From Bradyrhizobium sp. BR13661 (lineage in GTDB: Bacteria; Pseudomonadota; Alphaproteobacteria; Rhizobiales; Xanthobacteraceae), in the NCBI RefSeq assembly GCF_029892425.1, contig NZ_JARXWB010000004.1, forward strand, positions 62,001 to 126,000: a DNA stretch of 64,000 nucleotides, in the 5' to 3' direction. The notes below the pieces were generated by a model. It was not told the DNA's origin, did not search any database, and worked only from the letters and a program-made list of their open reading frames with translations. Shown piece after piece: positions 17,557-28,432 of the stretch (position 1 is its first letter; every line of letters begins with the position of its first letter). A program made the translations under genes and the position numbers.

Positions 17557-18552
17557 TCAGATCGTCGGATTCCAGGCCGAGGGGATCAGGCGATATTTCG
17601 CGCCGTCCTTCTCGACATGACCGACCGAGGGGAAAGTGAAGTGGAAGCCGACCACCGTCGCCTTCTCCGCAGCCGCCATGTCCAGGAACTTGTGACGCGT
17701 TTCCTGGGCCATCGCGGGATCATTGTCGAACGCCACATGCCAGTCCGGATTGCGCAGGAAGAACTCCGGAATGTTGGTGACGTCGGACTGGATCAGCACC
17801 TTCTTGTCGCCCGAGGCAACCGCAAACGAAGTGTGACCGGGCGTATGGCCCGGGGTTGCGATCGAGGTGATACCCGGCGCGACCTCCTTGCCCCACTCGT
17901 ACTTCGTCACCTTGGACTCCAGGCCCGCGAAGGTCTTCTTCACGTTCGCGAAGTAGTTCTTCGTCATCTCGTTCGGAGCCTTGGCCGCGTTCTCGTCGCT
18001 CTCCCAAAACTCCCAGTCCTTCACCGGCACCATGATCTCGGCATTCGGGAAGGCAAGTCCTCCGTCGGCCAGACGGATGCCATTGGTGTGGTCGGGATGC
18101 AGATGCGACAGCAGCACGATGTCGATGCTCTTGGGGTCGACGCCTGCGGCCTGCAGATTTTGCAGGGTGCGGCCGACCGCGCCCTTGCTCGGCTCCAGAT
18201 TGGCAACGCCGTTGCCGGTATCGATCAGCACCAGCTTGGAGCCGGTGTTGATCAGCTGCGGGTTGAACGGCACCGTGACCATGCCCTTGGGCATGTAGAC
18301 GGCGTCGGCGGCCGCGAGCGCCTCTTCCTTCGGAACGTTGACGACGAACTTGTCCGGCATCGGGAAGCTGCGGGCACCGTCATTGATCGAGGTGCACTCG
18401 AAGCTGCCGACCTTGTAGCGGTAGAAGCCCGGCGCCTGCGCACCGGCTTGCGGCACTGCGGCATTGGCGGTGGAGGGCCGGAATCCGGTCAAGGCGGCTG
18501 CGCCGATGGCAGCCGTGCCCACGAGCAGATGACGGCGAGAGAGATCGGTCAT
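17557..18552 (-). CDS. Tat-exported metallo-beta-lactamase-fold hydrolase
   Basis: The 331-residue protein begins MTDLSRRHLLVG, a twin-arginine signal (SRRHLL) with hydrophobic core and cleavage near ANA. The metal motif HLHPDHTNG, a downstream histidine in TPGHTPGH, and the later aspartate in QSDVTN form a binuclear metal site. Related exported proteins include quorum-quenching lactonases and alkylsulfatase-like enzymes; the substrate is not predictable. It has its own terminator and is probably monocistronic. Confidence 0.88.
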   Translation of the reverse strand: MTDLSRRHLLVGTAAIGAAALTGFRPSTANAAVPQAGAQAPGFYRYKVGSFECTSINDGARSFPMPDKFVVNVPKEEALAAADAVYMPKGMVTVPFNPQLINTGSKLVLIDTGNGVANLEPSKGAVGRTLQNLQAAGVDPKSIDIVLLSHLHPDHTNGIRLADGGLAFPNAEIMVPVKDWEFWESDENAAKAPNEMTKNYFANVKKTFAGLESKVTKYEWGKEVAPGITSIATPGHTPGHTSFAVASGDKKVLIQSDVTNIPEFFLRNPDWHVAFDNDPAMAQETRHKFLDMAAAEKATVVGFHFTFPSVGHVEKDGAKYRLIPSAWNPTI

Positions 18553-18671
18553 GAAGTTGTCCCCTTCTGAGCGCGCGTTGCGGTTTTCCCGCTTTCAACG
18601 CGGCGGAATAATCTCCCGCTTCGCTCAGAAGGCAAGACGTCTTTTGGGTGACCTGCGCTCGCAGATCACGA

Positions 18672-19805
18672 TTATTTATTTGGGTTGATGAGGAATTTTT
18701 CGCCGGTGGCGCGTTTGGCATATGCTGCGATGTTGGCGGGATCGAGCGCCTCCTGCAGCGACACCACCTTGGTGTAGTGGCTGGCAAACGTCGTCTTCAG
18801 TTCGCTCACGACACGCTGGCGCAACCGTCCGATGTCGGCAGGTCCGATCTTCTGCAGGAACGGGGTCAAGAGCCAGCCGCCGACGCCCCAGGCCATGCCG
18901 AATCCGCGCGGCAGCTCGATCGGACGGATATCGAGCCCGCCGTAGACATAGACCTGCTTGTGCACGCTGGAGCCGTAACGGCTGTATTCCTTCGCGGTCT
19001 TGTTGATCGCGATTTCCATGCAGTTGAGGATGTCGCCGGCGAGCTTGCCGCCGCCGATCGCATCGAAGGCGATGGTGGCACCGGTCTCGACCAGCGCATT
19101 GGTGAGATCGTCGAGAAAGCCCGGCTTGCTGGAATCGACGACGTGCTTGGCGCCGATCTTCTTCAGGATGTCCGCCTGCTCCTGGCTGCGCACGATGTTG
19201 ACGAGCGGAATGCCGTCCTTGATGCAGATCTTGTTCAGCATCTGGCCGAGATTGGAGGCGGCCGCGGTGTGCACTAGCGCCTTGTGGCCTTCACGCCGCA
19301 TCGTCTCGGTCATGCCGAGAGCGGTGAGCGGATTGACGAACCAGGACGCGCCCTCGGCCGCGCTCGTGCCCTCGGGCAGCGGCTGGCAGTCCCGCGCCTT
19401 CAACGTGCGGTACTGCGCGTACATCGCGCCGCCGATCATCGCGACGGTCTTGCCCATCAGCGCCTTCGCAGCGTCCGACGAGCCGGTCTTGATGACGATT
19501 CCGGCGCCCTCATTGCCGACAGGCAAGGACTGGTCGAGCCGCGCGCCCATGGCGCGCATCGCACCGTCAGGCACCTTGGCTGTGATAACGGGCGCCTCCT
19601 TCGTACCTGATGCCTTGGCCGTGCTCATGTCGGCCGCGCCGACCAGCAGGCCTAGGTCGGACGGGTTGATCGGCGCAGCCTCGATGCGGACGACGACCTC
19701 GTCGTCCGCGGGCTCGGGGGTCGGCACGTCCAGAAGCGAGATCTCGAGCTCACCGCTCGTCTTGATCAGCGAACGCAGTTGCAGTCCGGTCTTGCCGTCG
19801 CTCAT
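18672..19805 (-). CDS. Medium-chain dehydrogenase/reductase (quinone oxidoreductase-like)
   Basis: The 377-residue MDR protein has a GroES-like N-terminal domain (EVVVRIEAAPINPSDL, about 37-55) and a Rossmann domain beginning near HTAAASNLGQM. The zinc ligands of alcohol dehydrogenases are missing, pointing to the quinone oxidoreductase/enoyl reductase branch. It starts 33 bases after the eno stop on the same strand, so it may be read through from eno. The substrate is unknown. Confidence 0.85.
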   Translation of the reverse strand: MSDGKTGLQLRSLIKTSGELEISLLDVPTPEPADDEVVVRIEAAPINPSDLGLLVGAADMSTAKASGTKEAPVITAKVPDGAMRAMGARLDQSLPVGNEGAGIVIKTGSSDAAKALMGKTVAMIGGAMYAQYRTLKARDCQPLPEGTSAAEGASWFVNPLTALGMTETMRREGHKALVHTAAASNLGQMLNKICIKDGIPLVNIVRSQEQADILKKIGAKHVVDSSKPGFLDDLTNALVETGATIAFDAIGGGKLAGDILNCMEIAINKTAKEYSRYGSSVHKQVYVYGGLDIRPIELPRGFGMAWGVGGWLLTPFLQKIGPADIGRLRQRVVSELKTTFASHYTKVVSLQEALDPANIAAYAKRATGEKFLINPNK

Positions 19806-19829
19806 GTCGATCCTCCCGTGTCCTGTTGA

Positions 19830-21167
<1,338 letters not shown>

Positions 21168-21234
21168 CTACCGCAATGCATCGAAGCGGAAAAGGCCGGG
21201 TGACGGCCGCGCCACGATTGGCTATGAGGACCGC

Positions 21235-21711
21235 ATGTCGAAAAAACCAAGCAAATCGAAGACCTCACCCAGCCTGCAGCTCGGCCGTGCCGTGGAATGG
21301 CCTGATGCGCCCGAGAAGGCGAAGCTTGACCGCGTGCCCAATCCGCAAGCCGGGACCGATTATCTGGTCCGTTTCACCGTGCCGGAATTCACCTCGCTCT
21401 GCCCGGTGACGGGCCAGCCCGATTTCGCCCATCTCATGATCGACTACGCGCCAGGCCAGTGGCTGCTGGAGTCAAAATCCCTGAAGCTCTACATCGCGAG
21501 CTTCCGCAACCATGGTGCCTTCCACGAGGACTGCACGGTGATGATCGGCAAGCGCATCGCGAGCGAGATCAAGCCGAAATGGCTGCGCATCGGAGGCTAC
21601 TGGTACCCCCGCGGCGGCATCCCGATCGACGTGTTCTGGCAGACCGGCCGCGTGCCGAAGGGCCTGTGGGTGCCCGAGCAAGGCGTCGCGCCATATCGCG
21701 GGCGGGGGTAG
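21235..21711 (+). CDS. queF: NADPH-dependent 7-cyano-7-deazaguanine reductase
   Basis: The 158-residue enzyme reduces preQ0 to preQ1 in queuosine synthesis. The T-fold motif has the covalent cysteine C56 in [10 protein letters not shown] with D63, then ESKSLKLY and the glutamate in NHGAFHEDC. The size is that of the short unimodular QueF class. ATG 21235 has GAGGA nearby (ATGAGGACCGC) and fits the family start; the longer frame upstream lies in the eno promoter. No other queuosine genes are in the window. Confidence 0.93.
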   Translation: MSKKPSKSKTSPSLQLGRAVEWPDAPEKAKLDRVPNPQAGTDYLVRFTVPEFTSLCPVTGQPDFAHLMIDYAPGQWLLESKSLKLYIASFRNHGAFHEDCTVMIGKRIASEIKPKWLRIGGYWYPRGGIPIDVFWQTGRVPKGLWVPEQGVAPYRGRG

Positions 21712-21745
21712 TTGGGGACCAGCGCCGACGGTTCGACGGACTCGA

Positions 21746-21868
21746 TCAACCGCGCTCTGTCGTCCGCGCGAACCGTTGACGTCTCCGACGTGAGATCGAT
21801 TCTCTCATTCCGTAGCCGGCGCCGAAGCCAAAGGCGAACGTTGCAAGCAGTATCAACAATCCAGCCAT
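21746..21868 (-). CDS. 40-residue single-pass membrane protein
   Basis: From ATG 21868 a 40-codon frame encodes a hydrophobic glycine-rich segment (MAGLLILLATFAFGFGAGYG), then a strongly basic tail (SRRRRQRFAR) and the stop at 21746. TGAGGGATACG just before the ATG is a good ribosome-binding site. Small proteins of this layout, one helix ending GYG.RE.ISRRRR, recur in Bradyrhizobium genomes. The positive tail predicts N-out/C-in topology. Function is unknown. It is convergent with queF, 34 bases away. Confidence 0.6.
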   Translation of the reverse strand: MAGLLILLATFAFGFGAGYGMRESISRRRRQRFARTTERG

Positions 21869-22143
21869 CGTATCCCTCAGCACGAACCGTAGGTCGAACT
21901 GGGATGCCTCCGCAAGATTAGTAGAAATACCAGCGAAGTCCGGTTGGACTTAACGTTATCTGTAATTCCTGATGCGCACTCCCGAAACGCTGCCACGTCG
22001 CTTCCACTCGCCAACCTGATGCGAGTGGACGCCTCAAAGACTGTAGTCTGCCTCGAAACCATCTCCCCGATGCCGCAACCCGCGCCGCGACCAAATATTG
22101 CGAAAGCGATCAAGGGCCCAATCAAGGGCACGGTCAAAGATTG
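21869..22143. other. Low-G+C spacer without a supported gene
   Basis: The stretch between the small membrane protein and the H-NS-like gene has clearly lower G+C than the surrounding genes; 21901-21960 has 29 G/C of 60. Short open frames exist on both strands (for example 21877-22137 minus) but lack a ribosome-binding site, recognisable sequence or normal codon use, so none is annotated. Confidence 0.4.
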
Positions 22144-22536
22144 TTAGGTAACAGCGCGGATTTGAGGTCTCGGCCGTCCCCTTTTGTTCTTTGTTTCGGT
22201 CGTTGAGTCTTGGCGGATGGCAAACTCGTCAAGTCCCTTGCCGTTTCTCATCGCTTGTTTAAGCCACTTGGGTTGCAATCCGCGGCCGGCCCAGGTTTGA
22301 GTGGGATCATCGGGATTTCTGAATTTTGGTGCCAGCCTTGCGCCCTTGCGCTTTGCAGTCTTCGCAGGCGAGCGAAGAGGCAGGCCACGAGCGTGGCGAC
22401 CCTGCGAAATTACGTTCAGCCTCCTGTCGATTTCGAGCATCTGCGCTCGCATTTTAGCGATCAGCGCAACCTGGACCTCCTGGTAGAGATGCCAAAGCTC
22501 GTCTGCCGACAACCCCAAAATCTGCTGCTTCAACAT
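22144..22536 (-). CDS. H-NS family nucleoid-associated protein
   Basis: The 130-residue protein has an N-terminal helical oligomerisation region (LSADELWHLYQEVQVALIAKM) and a C-terminal DNA-binding motif with PKFRNPDDPTQTWAGRGLQPKWL, matching the H-NS consensus (Y/F)RNP..P..TW.GRGRQP.WL. The tail (KNKRGRPRPQ) adds an AT-hook-like RGRP. Such proteins silence AT-rich, often acquired, DNA. I use ATG 22536, where the family sequence starts; ATG 22569 would add 11 residues and neither has a strong ribosome-binding site. It lies in a pocket of low G+C. Confidence 0.82.
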   Translation of the reverse strand: MLKQQILGLSADELWHLYQEVQVALIAKMRAQMLEIDRRLNVISQGRHARGLPLRSPAKTAKRKGARLAPKFRNPDDPTQTWAGRGLQPKWLKQAMRNGKGLDEFAIRQDSTTETKNKRGRPRPQIRAVT

Positions 22537-22800
22537 GGGAGGTTCGCACCCTACCGGATTTAGGAACATACAAATTCACGATCTCATTGCGAATTCGACA
22601 ACAAAGACTGCCGTTAGCGCATTGAGGTCCGTGCATGCCGACTCATTTGTGTCATTCAATTGACGATCATCGATCGTTTCCCTGACACAGGACTGACATC
22701 AGCTATCGAATATCGGCAATCGAAGTCCGATCTTCGCCTCCCTCAGGGGGCGCGCGCAATTCTCGTTGCAGAGAACGGCGGCCGTCGGCCGGGCCGTCAC

Positions 22801-24906
22801 TTACGCCACTTCCCTCACCCTGGTGATGAAGCTGTCCACCTCGCCCGTCAGCGAGCTCGACTGGCTCGACAGGTCGGCGGCGGCCTTCAGCACGCCGGTG
22901 GCGGCGCGGCCGGTCTCGTTGGCAGCCGACGAGACGGTTGCGATGTTGCGGGTCACGGTCGACGTCGCTTCCGCCGTGTGCTGCACGGTGTTGGCGATTT
23001 CGGCGGTGGCCTTGTTCTGCTCCTCGATCGCGGCGGCGATGACCCGGTTGATGCTCGAGACTTCCTCGATGGTCTTGACGATACCGTCGATGGCGGAGAC
23101 CGCCTTCTGCGTCGCGCCCTGGATCTCGGTGATCTGGGCACTGATCTCCTCGGTCGCCTTCGCCGTCTGCGACGCCAGGTTCTTCACCTCGCTCGCCACG
23201 ACCGCAAAGCCGCGTCCGGATTCGCCGGCGCGCGCGGCCTCGATGGTCGCGTTCAGCGCCAGCAGATTGGTCTGGCCCGCGATCGAGGTGATGAGGCCGA
23301 TGACCTCGCCGATGCGGTCGGCTCCGTCGGCGAGTGCGCGCATGGTGCTGTCGGTCTCCTTGACGGTGACGACGGCATGCTCGGTGGCACGGCTCGCCTG
23401 CTCGACCTGACGATTGATCTCGCGGATCGAGGCATTGAGCTCCTCGGCCGCGGCTGCAACGGTCTGCACGCCGCCGCCGACCTGATCGGCCAGCGTCGAA
23501 GCCGAACCAGCCTGGGCCTGGGCTTCCGCCGCCGTGCTCGACATCGAGCGCGCCGTGGTCTCCAATTCGCCCGAGGCGCTCGACAGTGCCTGCACCATTT
23601 GGCCGATCCGGCTCTCGAACTGCCGCACGAGACCCGAGAGTTCGCCAGCGCGCTTCTCTTTCTCGGCGCGCTCGGCGGCCTGATCGCCGGAGAGACGCTC
23701 GGCCTTGATCATGGCGTCCTTGAACACCTGTAGCGCCAACGCGATGCGGCCGATTTCGTCGTTACGGTCGAGGCCCGGGACGTCGCTGGCGAAATCATGA
23801 TCGGCAAAGCGCGTCATCACACCGGTGATCGCGGTCAGCGGCCGGGTCACGCGGTTGCGCATCAGCAGCAGGCCGCCGATCATCAGCGCCAGCGAGGCCG
23901 GCATCAACAGGCCGAACAGAATCAGGCTGAAGCGGGCGCGCGAGGCGCCCTCCTCCGCCCGCGCGATCATGTTGGCGAGCGCGGTCTGCGTGACGATGAC
24001 GACGTTGTTGGCGCCAACGAGCTGGCGATCCCGGTAGTCGATGCCGACGACGCCGGCGGGCTCGCCCGCGAGCAGCTTGGTCGCAATGGCATTGCGCTCG
24101 TCGCTGAGCGCGCCGGAGATTTCTGGCTCGGCGGTCCGGATCGCCTGCAACAGCTCGGGTGAAGCCACGTTCGGGCTGAGATCGCGCACCACCAGCCAGG
24201 CCTGCTGGATGCGGCCGCGCAGGTCGGCGAACGCGACGCCGTCGGCTGCAGTCCAGGTCTTGTTGGCCAGGATCGAGGAAAACTGGGCGAGGATGGTCTG
24301 GCCGGCGTTGGCGCGGGCCTGCCAGGAAGCCTGCTTGGCAATCAGGAGGCGATCGACCACCGGATCGATCAGCGTCATTGCATTGTCGACATGGGCGGTG
24401 ACGTCGCCGATCGCATCCATGAAGGCATCGCTGACCTTGGCCCAGCCAGGCGTCAGACTGGCTTCACGTGCGGCCTTGTCCTGCTTTAGAGCGATGATCG
24501 CGCGCGGCCGCAACTCCTCGAGCTGGGTCCAGATGCCGCGCAGCTTGTCGAGCTTCTCGGCAAGACCGGGCGCATCGACGGAGGCGAGGCTCTGCAACGC
24601 CTGCGCGTAATTCTTCTGCACGGTAGCCCGCTGCTCGGCGAGGCTGCTCATGACGCTGTCGGGCGCGGGCGCAGCCGCGGCGAGATAGCTCAGCGTGTCG
24701 CCGCGCTCCAGGCGGAAGATCACCAGCGTGTTGGTCAGGTCGCGGCTCGCAATCGTCAGCGAGACGATGCGGTTGCTGTCCAAGTACCGCGTCACTGCGA
24801 GCTTCAGCGCGTAGGCGCAGATGACGACAAGGATGAGGCCGAGAGATCCAACCACCGCTCCGAGAATGCGGGCGACCGAACGCTGCTTTTGCATCGACTG
24901 ATCCAT
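22801..24906 (-). CDS. Methyl-accepting chemotaxis protein
   Basis: The 701-residue receptor has transmembrane helices at about 14-36 and 326-349, enclosing a 290-residue, largely helical periplasmic sensor, then HAMP (350-402) and a C-terminal signalling domain. The hairpin tip motif [31 protein letters not shown] sequence is intact. No C-terminal NWETF-like pentapeptide for CheR/CheB is present. The ligand is unknown. No che genes are near, so it acts on a distant pathway. Confidence 0.93.
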   Translation of the reverse strand: MDQSMQKQRSVARILGAVVGSLGLILVVICAYALKLAVTRYLDSNRIVSLTIASRDLTNTLVIFRLERGDTLSYLAAAAPAPDSVMSSLAEQRATVQKNYAQALQSLASVDAPGLAEKLDKLRGIWTQLEELRPRAIIALKQDKAAREASLTPGWAKVSDAFMDAIGDVTAHVDNAMTLIDPVVDRLLIAKQASWQARANAGQTILAQFSSILANKTWTAADGVAFADLRGRIQQAWLVVRDLSPNVASPELLQAIRTAEPEISGALSDERNAIATKLLAGEPAGVVGIDYRDRQLVGANNVVIVTQTALANMIARAEEGASRARFSLILFGLLMPASLALMIGGLLLMRNRVTRPLTAITGVMTRFADHDFASDVPGLDRNDEIGRIALALQVFKDAMIKAERLSGDQAAERAEKEKRAGELSGLVRQFESRIGQMVQALSSASGELETTARSMSSTAAEAQAQAGSASTLADQVGGGVQTVAAAAEELNASIREINRQVEQASRATEHAVVTVKETDSTMRALADGADRIGEVIGLITSIAGQTNLLALNATIEAARAGESGRGFAVVASEVKNLASQTAKATEEISAQITEIQGATQKAVSAIDGIVKTIEEVSSINRVIAAAIEEQNKATAEIANTVQHTAEATSTVTRNIATVSSAANETGRAATGVLKAAADLSSQSSSLTGEVDSFITRVREVA

Positions 24907-25038
24907 AGATGTTGCCGCCGGCTAGCGGTTCGGGCGGCACTCTACGGAGCGAACGGTGAGATTTGGTTTAAGATTGCAAGGATCGAGCAAGCCTTCGTTT
25001 CCGGGAAAATACGGAACAACGGTATTGTGATACGTCCA

Positions 25039-26250
25039 TCAAGCGCGTGCGTCGGACGGCGCACGCTGCTTGAGCATCCGGGCGCAGACGAGGCCGAGCA
25101 TCACCATGATTGCGGCGCTCGCAAACAACGTCGGCACCTTGCCGCCATGCTGCAGTCCGAGGCCATAGGCGATCGGGCCGACCGTCTGCCCCATGAAGAA
25201 GAAAAACGAATGCAGCGACATCGCGGTCGCCCGCGCCCCGATCGACAGCTCGCTGGCGAACACCTGCAAGCAGCCATGGATCATGTAGAAGCCCCAGCCC
25301 ATCGCCAGCATGCTGGCGAATTGCACCTTCCAGCCCGGACCGAAAGCGAGCGCGCCGAGTTGCAACGCCACAAGGCAGCCGCCAGCGATCATCAAACCCT
25401 TGACGCCGAGCAGCGGCAGCATGCGCGAGACCGTAAACGTGTAGAGCAAGCCGCCGACCGCAAACCCCGCGATCACGATGCCCGCGATCGACAATGATTT
25501 TTCGCCGAGATCGAACAGGAACGCAGCGATGAAGGGAAACAGGCCGAACACGCAGCAGCCTTCGACGAACACGGCGGAGTAGCAGTATCGCGTGTTGGGA
25601 TTGGCGAAGATGGTGCGGTAGCCCTGCCGCAGGGTTTTCAAATCGGTTTTCGGCGGCGCTGTCAGCGCGGCACCGCGGAAGCCTGCCGCAACCGCGACGG
25701 CCGCAATCAGGCCAAGCGCACCGAGGATCACGAGCACGCCGCGCCAGCCGATGAAATCGCCGATGATGCCGGAGGCGGACGCGCCGAGCAGATTGCCGGT
25801 CATCGACCCCGCCATCGTGCGCCCGATCGCGACTTGTCGCTTGGCGGGCGCAACGAGATCGGCCGTCAGGCCCAGCGCCACTGGAAACACACCGCCCGAG
25901 GCGATGCCGGCCAGAATGCGGCTCGCGAACAGGCCGGAGAACGTGGTCGTGAGCGCGCCGAGAATGCAGGCGGCACCGAGCAGCGCCAGGCACAGCGTCA
26001 TCAATCGCGCTTTACCGAACAGATCGGCGGCGGCGCCAATCGCAGGCTGCACCAGCGCATAGATCAGGGCAAAGCCAGCCGCGATGCTTGCAGCCGTCGC
26101 GATGCTGATCGAAAAATCCTCTGCGATATGCGGCAGAACAGGATCAAGCGCGCGCGTCGACAACGCCGCCGAGAAGCCGGCGAGCGCGATGATGTTGATC
26201 GCGGGCGGAAACTTCTGGTCGGACGGCGGCCTGGTTACAGGCTGGTGCAT
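25039..26250 (-). CDS. Major facilitator superfamily transporter
   Basis: The 403-residue protein has about 12 hydrophobic helices. It starts after a short polar N-terminus ([14 protein letters not shown]). The loop 2-3 region ADLFGKARLM is a degenerate form of the MFS motif A, and GIASGGVFPVALGLTADLV resembles motifs of drug/sugar efflux (DHA1-like) carriers. Its ATG overlaps the kdsA TGA by one base (TGATG), so the two genes are translationally coupled. The substrate is unknown; coupling to Kdo synthesis is suggestive but unproven. Confidence 0.88.
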   Translation of the reverse strand: MHQPVTRPPSDQKFPPAINIIALAGFSAALSTRALDPVLPHIAEDFSISIATAASIAAGFALIYALVQPAIGAAADLFGKARLMTLCLALLGAACILGALTTTFSGLFASRILAGIASGGVFPVALGLTADLVAPAKRQVAIGRTMAGSMTGNLLGASASGIIGDFIGWRGVLVILGALGLIAAVAVAAGFRGAALTAPPKTDLKTLRQGYRTIFANPNTRYCYSAVFVEGCCVFGLFPFIAAFLFDLGEKSLSIAGIVIAGFAVGGLLYTFTVSRMLPLLGVKGLMIAGGCLVALQLGALAFGPGWKVQFASMLAMGWGFYMIHGCLQVFASELSIGARATAMSLHSFFFFMGQTVGPIAYGLGLQHGGKVPTLFASAAIMVMLGLVCARMLKQRAPSDARA

Positions 26251-27101
26251 CAGCGCGTAGTGCCCTTGGCCAGCGCGTCGAACGCCATCAGTCTGCGGAT
26301 CAGCCCTTCGAACTCGCGTAGCGGCACCATGTTGGGGCCGTCGGACGGCGCGCGATCCGGATCGGGGTGGGTCTCGATGAAGACACCGGCAACACCGACG
26401 GCCACAGCCGCGCGCGCCAGCACCGGCACGAACTCGCGCTCGCCCCCGGAGGACGCGCCCTTCCCGCCCGGCTGCTGCACCGAATGGGTGGCATCGAAGA
26501 TCACGGGCGCGCCGGTCGTGCGCGCCATGATGGGAAGCGAACGCATGTCCGACACCAACGTGTTGTAGCCGAAGGACGCGCCGCGTTCGGTGACGAGCAC
26601 GTTGGGATTGCCGGCACTGGTGATCTTGCTCACGACATTCGTCATGTCCCAGGGCGCGAGGAATTGGCCCTTCTTGACGTTGACGACCTTGCCGGTTGCA
26701 GCCGCGGCCAGCAGCAGATCGGTCTGCCGGCACAGGAAAGCCGGGATCTGCAGGACGTCGACGGCTTGCGCGACCTCGGCGCATTGCGCGGCATCGTGCA
26801 CGTCGGTCAGCACAGGCAGTCCGAGCGAGGAGCGGATCTCGGCGAAGATCGGCAGCGACTGCGCCAGGCCGAGTCCGCGCGCCGCCGACGCGCTGGTGCG
26901 ATTGGCCTTGTCGAAGGAGGTCTTGTAGACGAGGCCGATCTTCAGCCGCGTGGCGATCTCCTTCAGCGCGGAGGCCACTTCCAGCGCATGCTGGCGGCTT
27001 TCGAGCTGGCATGGCCCGGCGATGATCGAGATCGGCAGATCATTGCCGAATTTGACCGAGCCGACGGTGACGACCGGCGCTGCAGATTGAGTGGTGCTCA
27101 C
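26250..27101 (-). CDS. kdsA: 3-deoxy-8-phosphooctulonate synthase (Kdo-8-P synthase)
   Basis: The 283-residue TIM-barrel enzyme condenses phosphoenolpyruvate with arabinose-5-phosphate for lipopolysaccharide core. Motifs are [41 protein letters not shown] and [15 protein letters not shown] 27101 is chosen as start: AGGGA lies about ten bases upstream and the product [11 protein letters not shown] fits the family. A longer frame begins at ATG 27131 without a ribosome-binding site. It belongs to the conserved pyrG-kdsA-eno order, here split by accessory genes. Confidence 0.93.
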   Translation of the reverse strand: MSTTQSAAPVVTVGSVKFGNDLPISIIAGPCQLESRQHALEVASALKEIATRLKIGLVYKTSFDKANRTSASAARGLGLAQSLPIFAEIRSSLGLPVLTDVHDAAQCAEVAQAVDVLQIPAFLCRQTDLLLAAAATGKVVNVKKGQFLAPWDMTNVVSKITSAGNPNVLVTERGASFGYNTLVSDMRSLPIMARTTGAPVIFDATHSVQQPGGKGASSGGEREFVPVLARAAVAVGVAGVFIETHPDPDRAPSDGPNMVPLREFEGLIRRLMAFDALAKGTTR

Positions 27102-27234
27102 GGCGCAAAATCCCTGTTTCGGCGCGACCATAGCGGCCGATTGGGTCGGATCAACCTCATTCGGCCCCGGCCGTCGAATATCTGGCCTTCGAATATCAGG
27201 GGGTTGCGCCGCAGCCCTCTGTCCGGAACGACCG

Positions 27235-27561
27235 CTACTTGACCGAAGAGAAAGCCGTCGGAGCCAGAATCTGGCTGACGATGTTGGCGACGATCTGGCC
27301 ATCGGCCTCCGTCTTGGCACGCGCCTCGAGCCAGTCCGGGTCGGCCGCGAAGGCGCCCCACTTCGTCTCGCGCTCGGCAAGCGACTCCCAAGCCAGGAAA
27401 TAGGTCAGCTCCTGGTTCGATTCGCCAATCAATGTGGTGAAGAACCCGGCCTGGCGGATGCCATGCTTCTCCCAGATTTTCAGCGTGATCGTTTCAAAGC
27501 GCTTCAGCAGCGCCGGCAGGCGCCCGGGCACGCAGCGATACTGGCGCATTTCGTAGATCAT
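27235..27561 (-). CDS. NIPSNAP family protein
   Basis: The 108-residue dimeric alpha-beta barrel protein starts [22 protein letters not shown], the typical NIPSNAP opening (Y..R.Y....G....LL..F). The central [25 protein letters not shown] also fits. Bacterial members are small stand-alone domains of unknown biochemical role, sometimes linked to vesicle or metabolite binding. It sits upstream of kdsA on the same strand with a 133-base gap, so it probably has its own promoter. Confidence 0.88.
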   Translation of the reverse strand: MIYEMRQYRCVPGRLPALLKRFETITLKIWEKHGIRQAGFFTTLIGESNQELTYFLAWESLAERETKWGAFAADPDWLEARAKTEADGQIVANIVSQILAPTAFSSVK

Positions 27562-27695
27562 TCTCGTTTCCTCGCTGGACAGGTCCGGCGGTTATAACCA
27601 TTGGCCATGACGCTGTCTTGAGCCCTGCCCGGCTGCCCCAGCGGCGTTTCGCGCATGGCTGGGCCACCCTCGGCCAAATCACCGCGTCCGGTTCC

Positions 27696-27713
27696 CGCAA
27701 TGCTGCCGCAATG
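27696..27713. promoter_or_regulatory. 11-bp-period direct repeat upstream of the response regulator gene
   Basis: CGCAATG occurs at 27696-27702 and again at 27707-27713, one helical turn apart, the geometry bound by OmpR/PhoB-family regulators. Ten bases further downstream is TAGAAT (27724-27729), a good -10, leaving 28 bases to the ATG at 27758. An almost identical repeat lies before the methyltransferase gene at 29831. Autoregulation by the encoded response regulator is the likely role. Confidence 0.6.
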
Positions 27714-27757
27714 ATCGGGCCGCTAGAATGGCTTGGTTGCAGTTAGGGTGCCGGCTC

Positions 27758-28432
27758 ATGCGGATCTTGCTTGTCGAGGATGAAGTCGAGATGGCCAGTG
27801 CGCTGGCATCGGCGCTCAAGCGCTACGACATGGTGGTGGATCACGCCCCGACACTTGCGGATGCGGAAGAAGCGATTTCCGCCGACGTCCATGCCGCCGT
27901 GCTGCTCGACCGCCAGCTTCCCGACGGCGACGGCCTCTCGCTGATCCCGAAGCTGCGAGCGCGGGCCGACGGCGTGCCGATCATTGTCCTGACCGCGCGC
28001 GGCGAGCTCGCCGACCGTATCGCCGGGCTCGACAGCGGCGCGGACGATTATCTGTCCAAGCCGTTCGCGGTCGAGGAGCTGCTGGCGCGGCTGCGTGCGG
28101 TGTTGCGGCGGCCCGCGGGCCTGTCTCCGGACGTCATCCGCGCCGGCCGCATCGCCTTCGACCTCGGTCATCGCGAGGCCAGCATCGACGGCGAGCCGTT
28201 CGAGCTGCCGCGCCGCGAGTTGCTGGTGCTCGAAGCCCTGATCCGCCGGATGGGCCGCACCGTGTTGCGTTCGGCGCTGGAAGAGGCCGTCTACAATTTC
28301 GACGACGAGATCCAGTCGAACGCGCTGGACACGCATGTCTCGCGGCTGCGCCGCAAGCTCGCCGAAGCGGATTCCGGCGTGGAGATCCACGGCATTCGCG
28401 GCGTCGGCTATCTCCTGAAGAAACTGCCATGA
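27758..28432 (+). CDS. OmpR/PhoB-family response regulator
   Basis: The 224-residue protein has a receiver domain (1-115) with acidic pocket E7/D8, phospho-acceptor D51 in LLDRQLPDG, and the conserved threonine and lysine in VLTARG and LSKPF. A winged-helix effector domain (about 130-224) ends in NALDTHVSRLRRKL and GIRGVGYLL. ATG 27758 begins the receiver; the longer frame lies in the promoter. It overlaps the kinase start by four bases (ATGA), a tight operon. A direct-repeat operator lies upstream. It resembles QseB/TctD-type regulators. Confidence 0.94.
   Translation: MRILLVEDEVEMASALASALKRYDMVVDHAPTLADAEEAISADVHAAVLLDRQLPDGDGLSLIPKLRARADGVPIIVLTARGELADRIAGLDSGADDYLSKPFAVEELLARLRAVLRRPAGLSPDVIRAGRIAFDLGHREASIDGEPFELPRRELLVLEALIRRMGRTVLRSALEEAVYNFDDEIQSNALDTHVSRLRRKLAEADSGVEIHGIRGVGYLLKKLP

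Noticed and set aside
21877..22137. Possible 86-residue minus-strand protein in the low-G+C pocket
   Set aside because: It has no ribosome-binding site, no recognisable family and poor codon use, and lies in a spacer of unusual composition.
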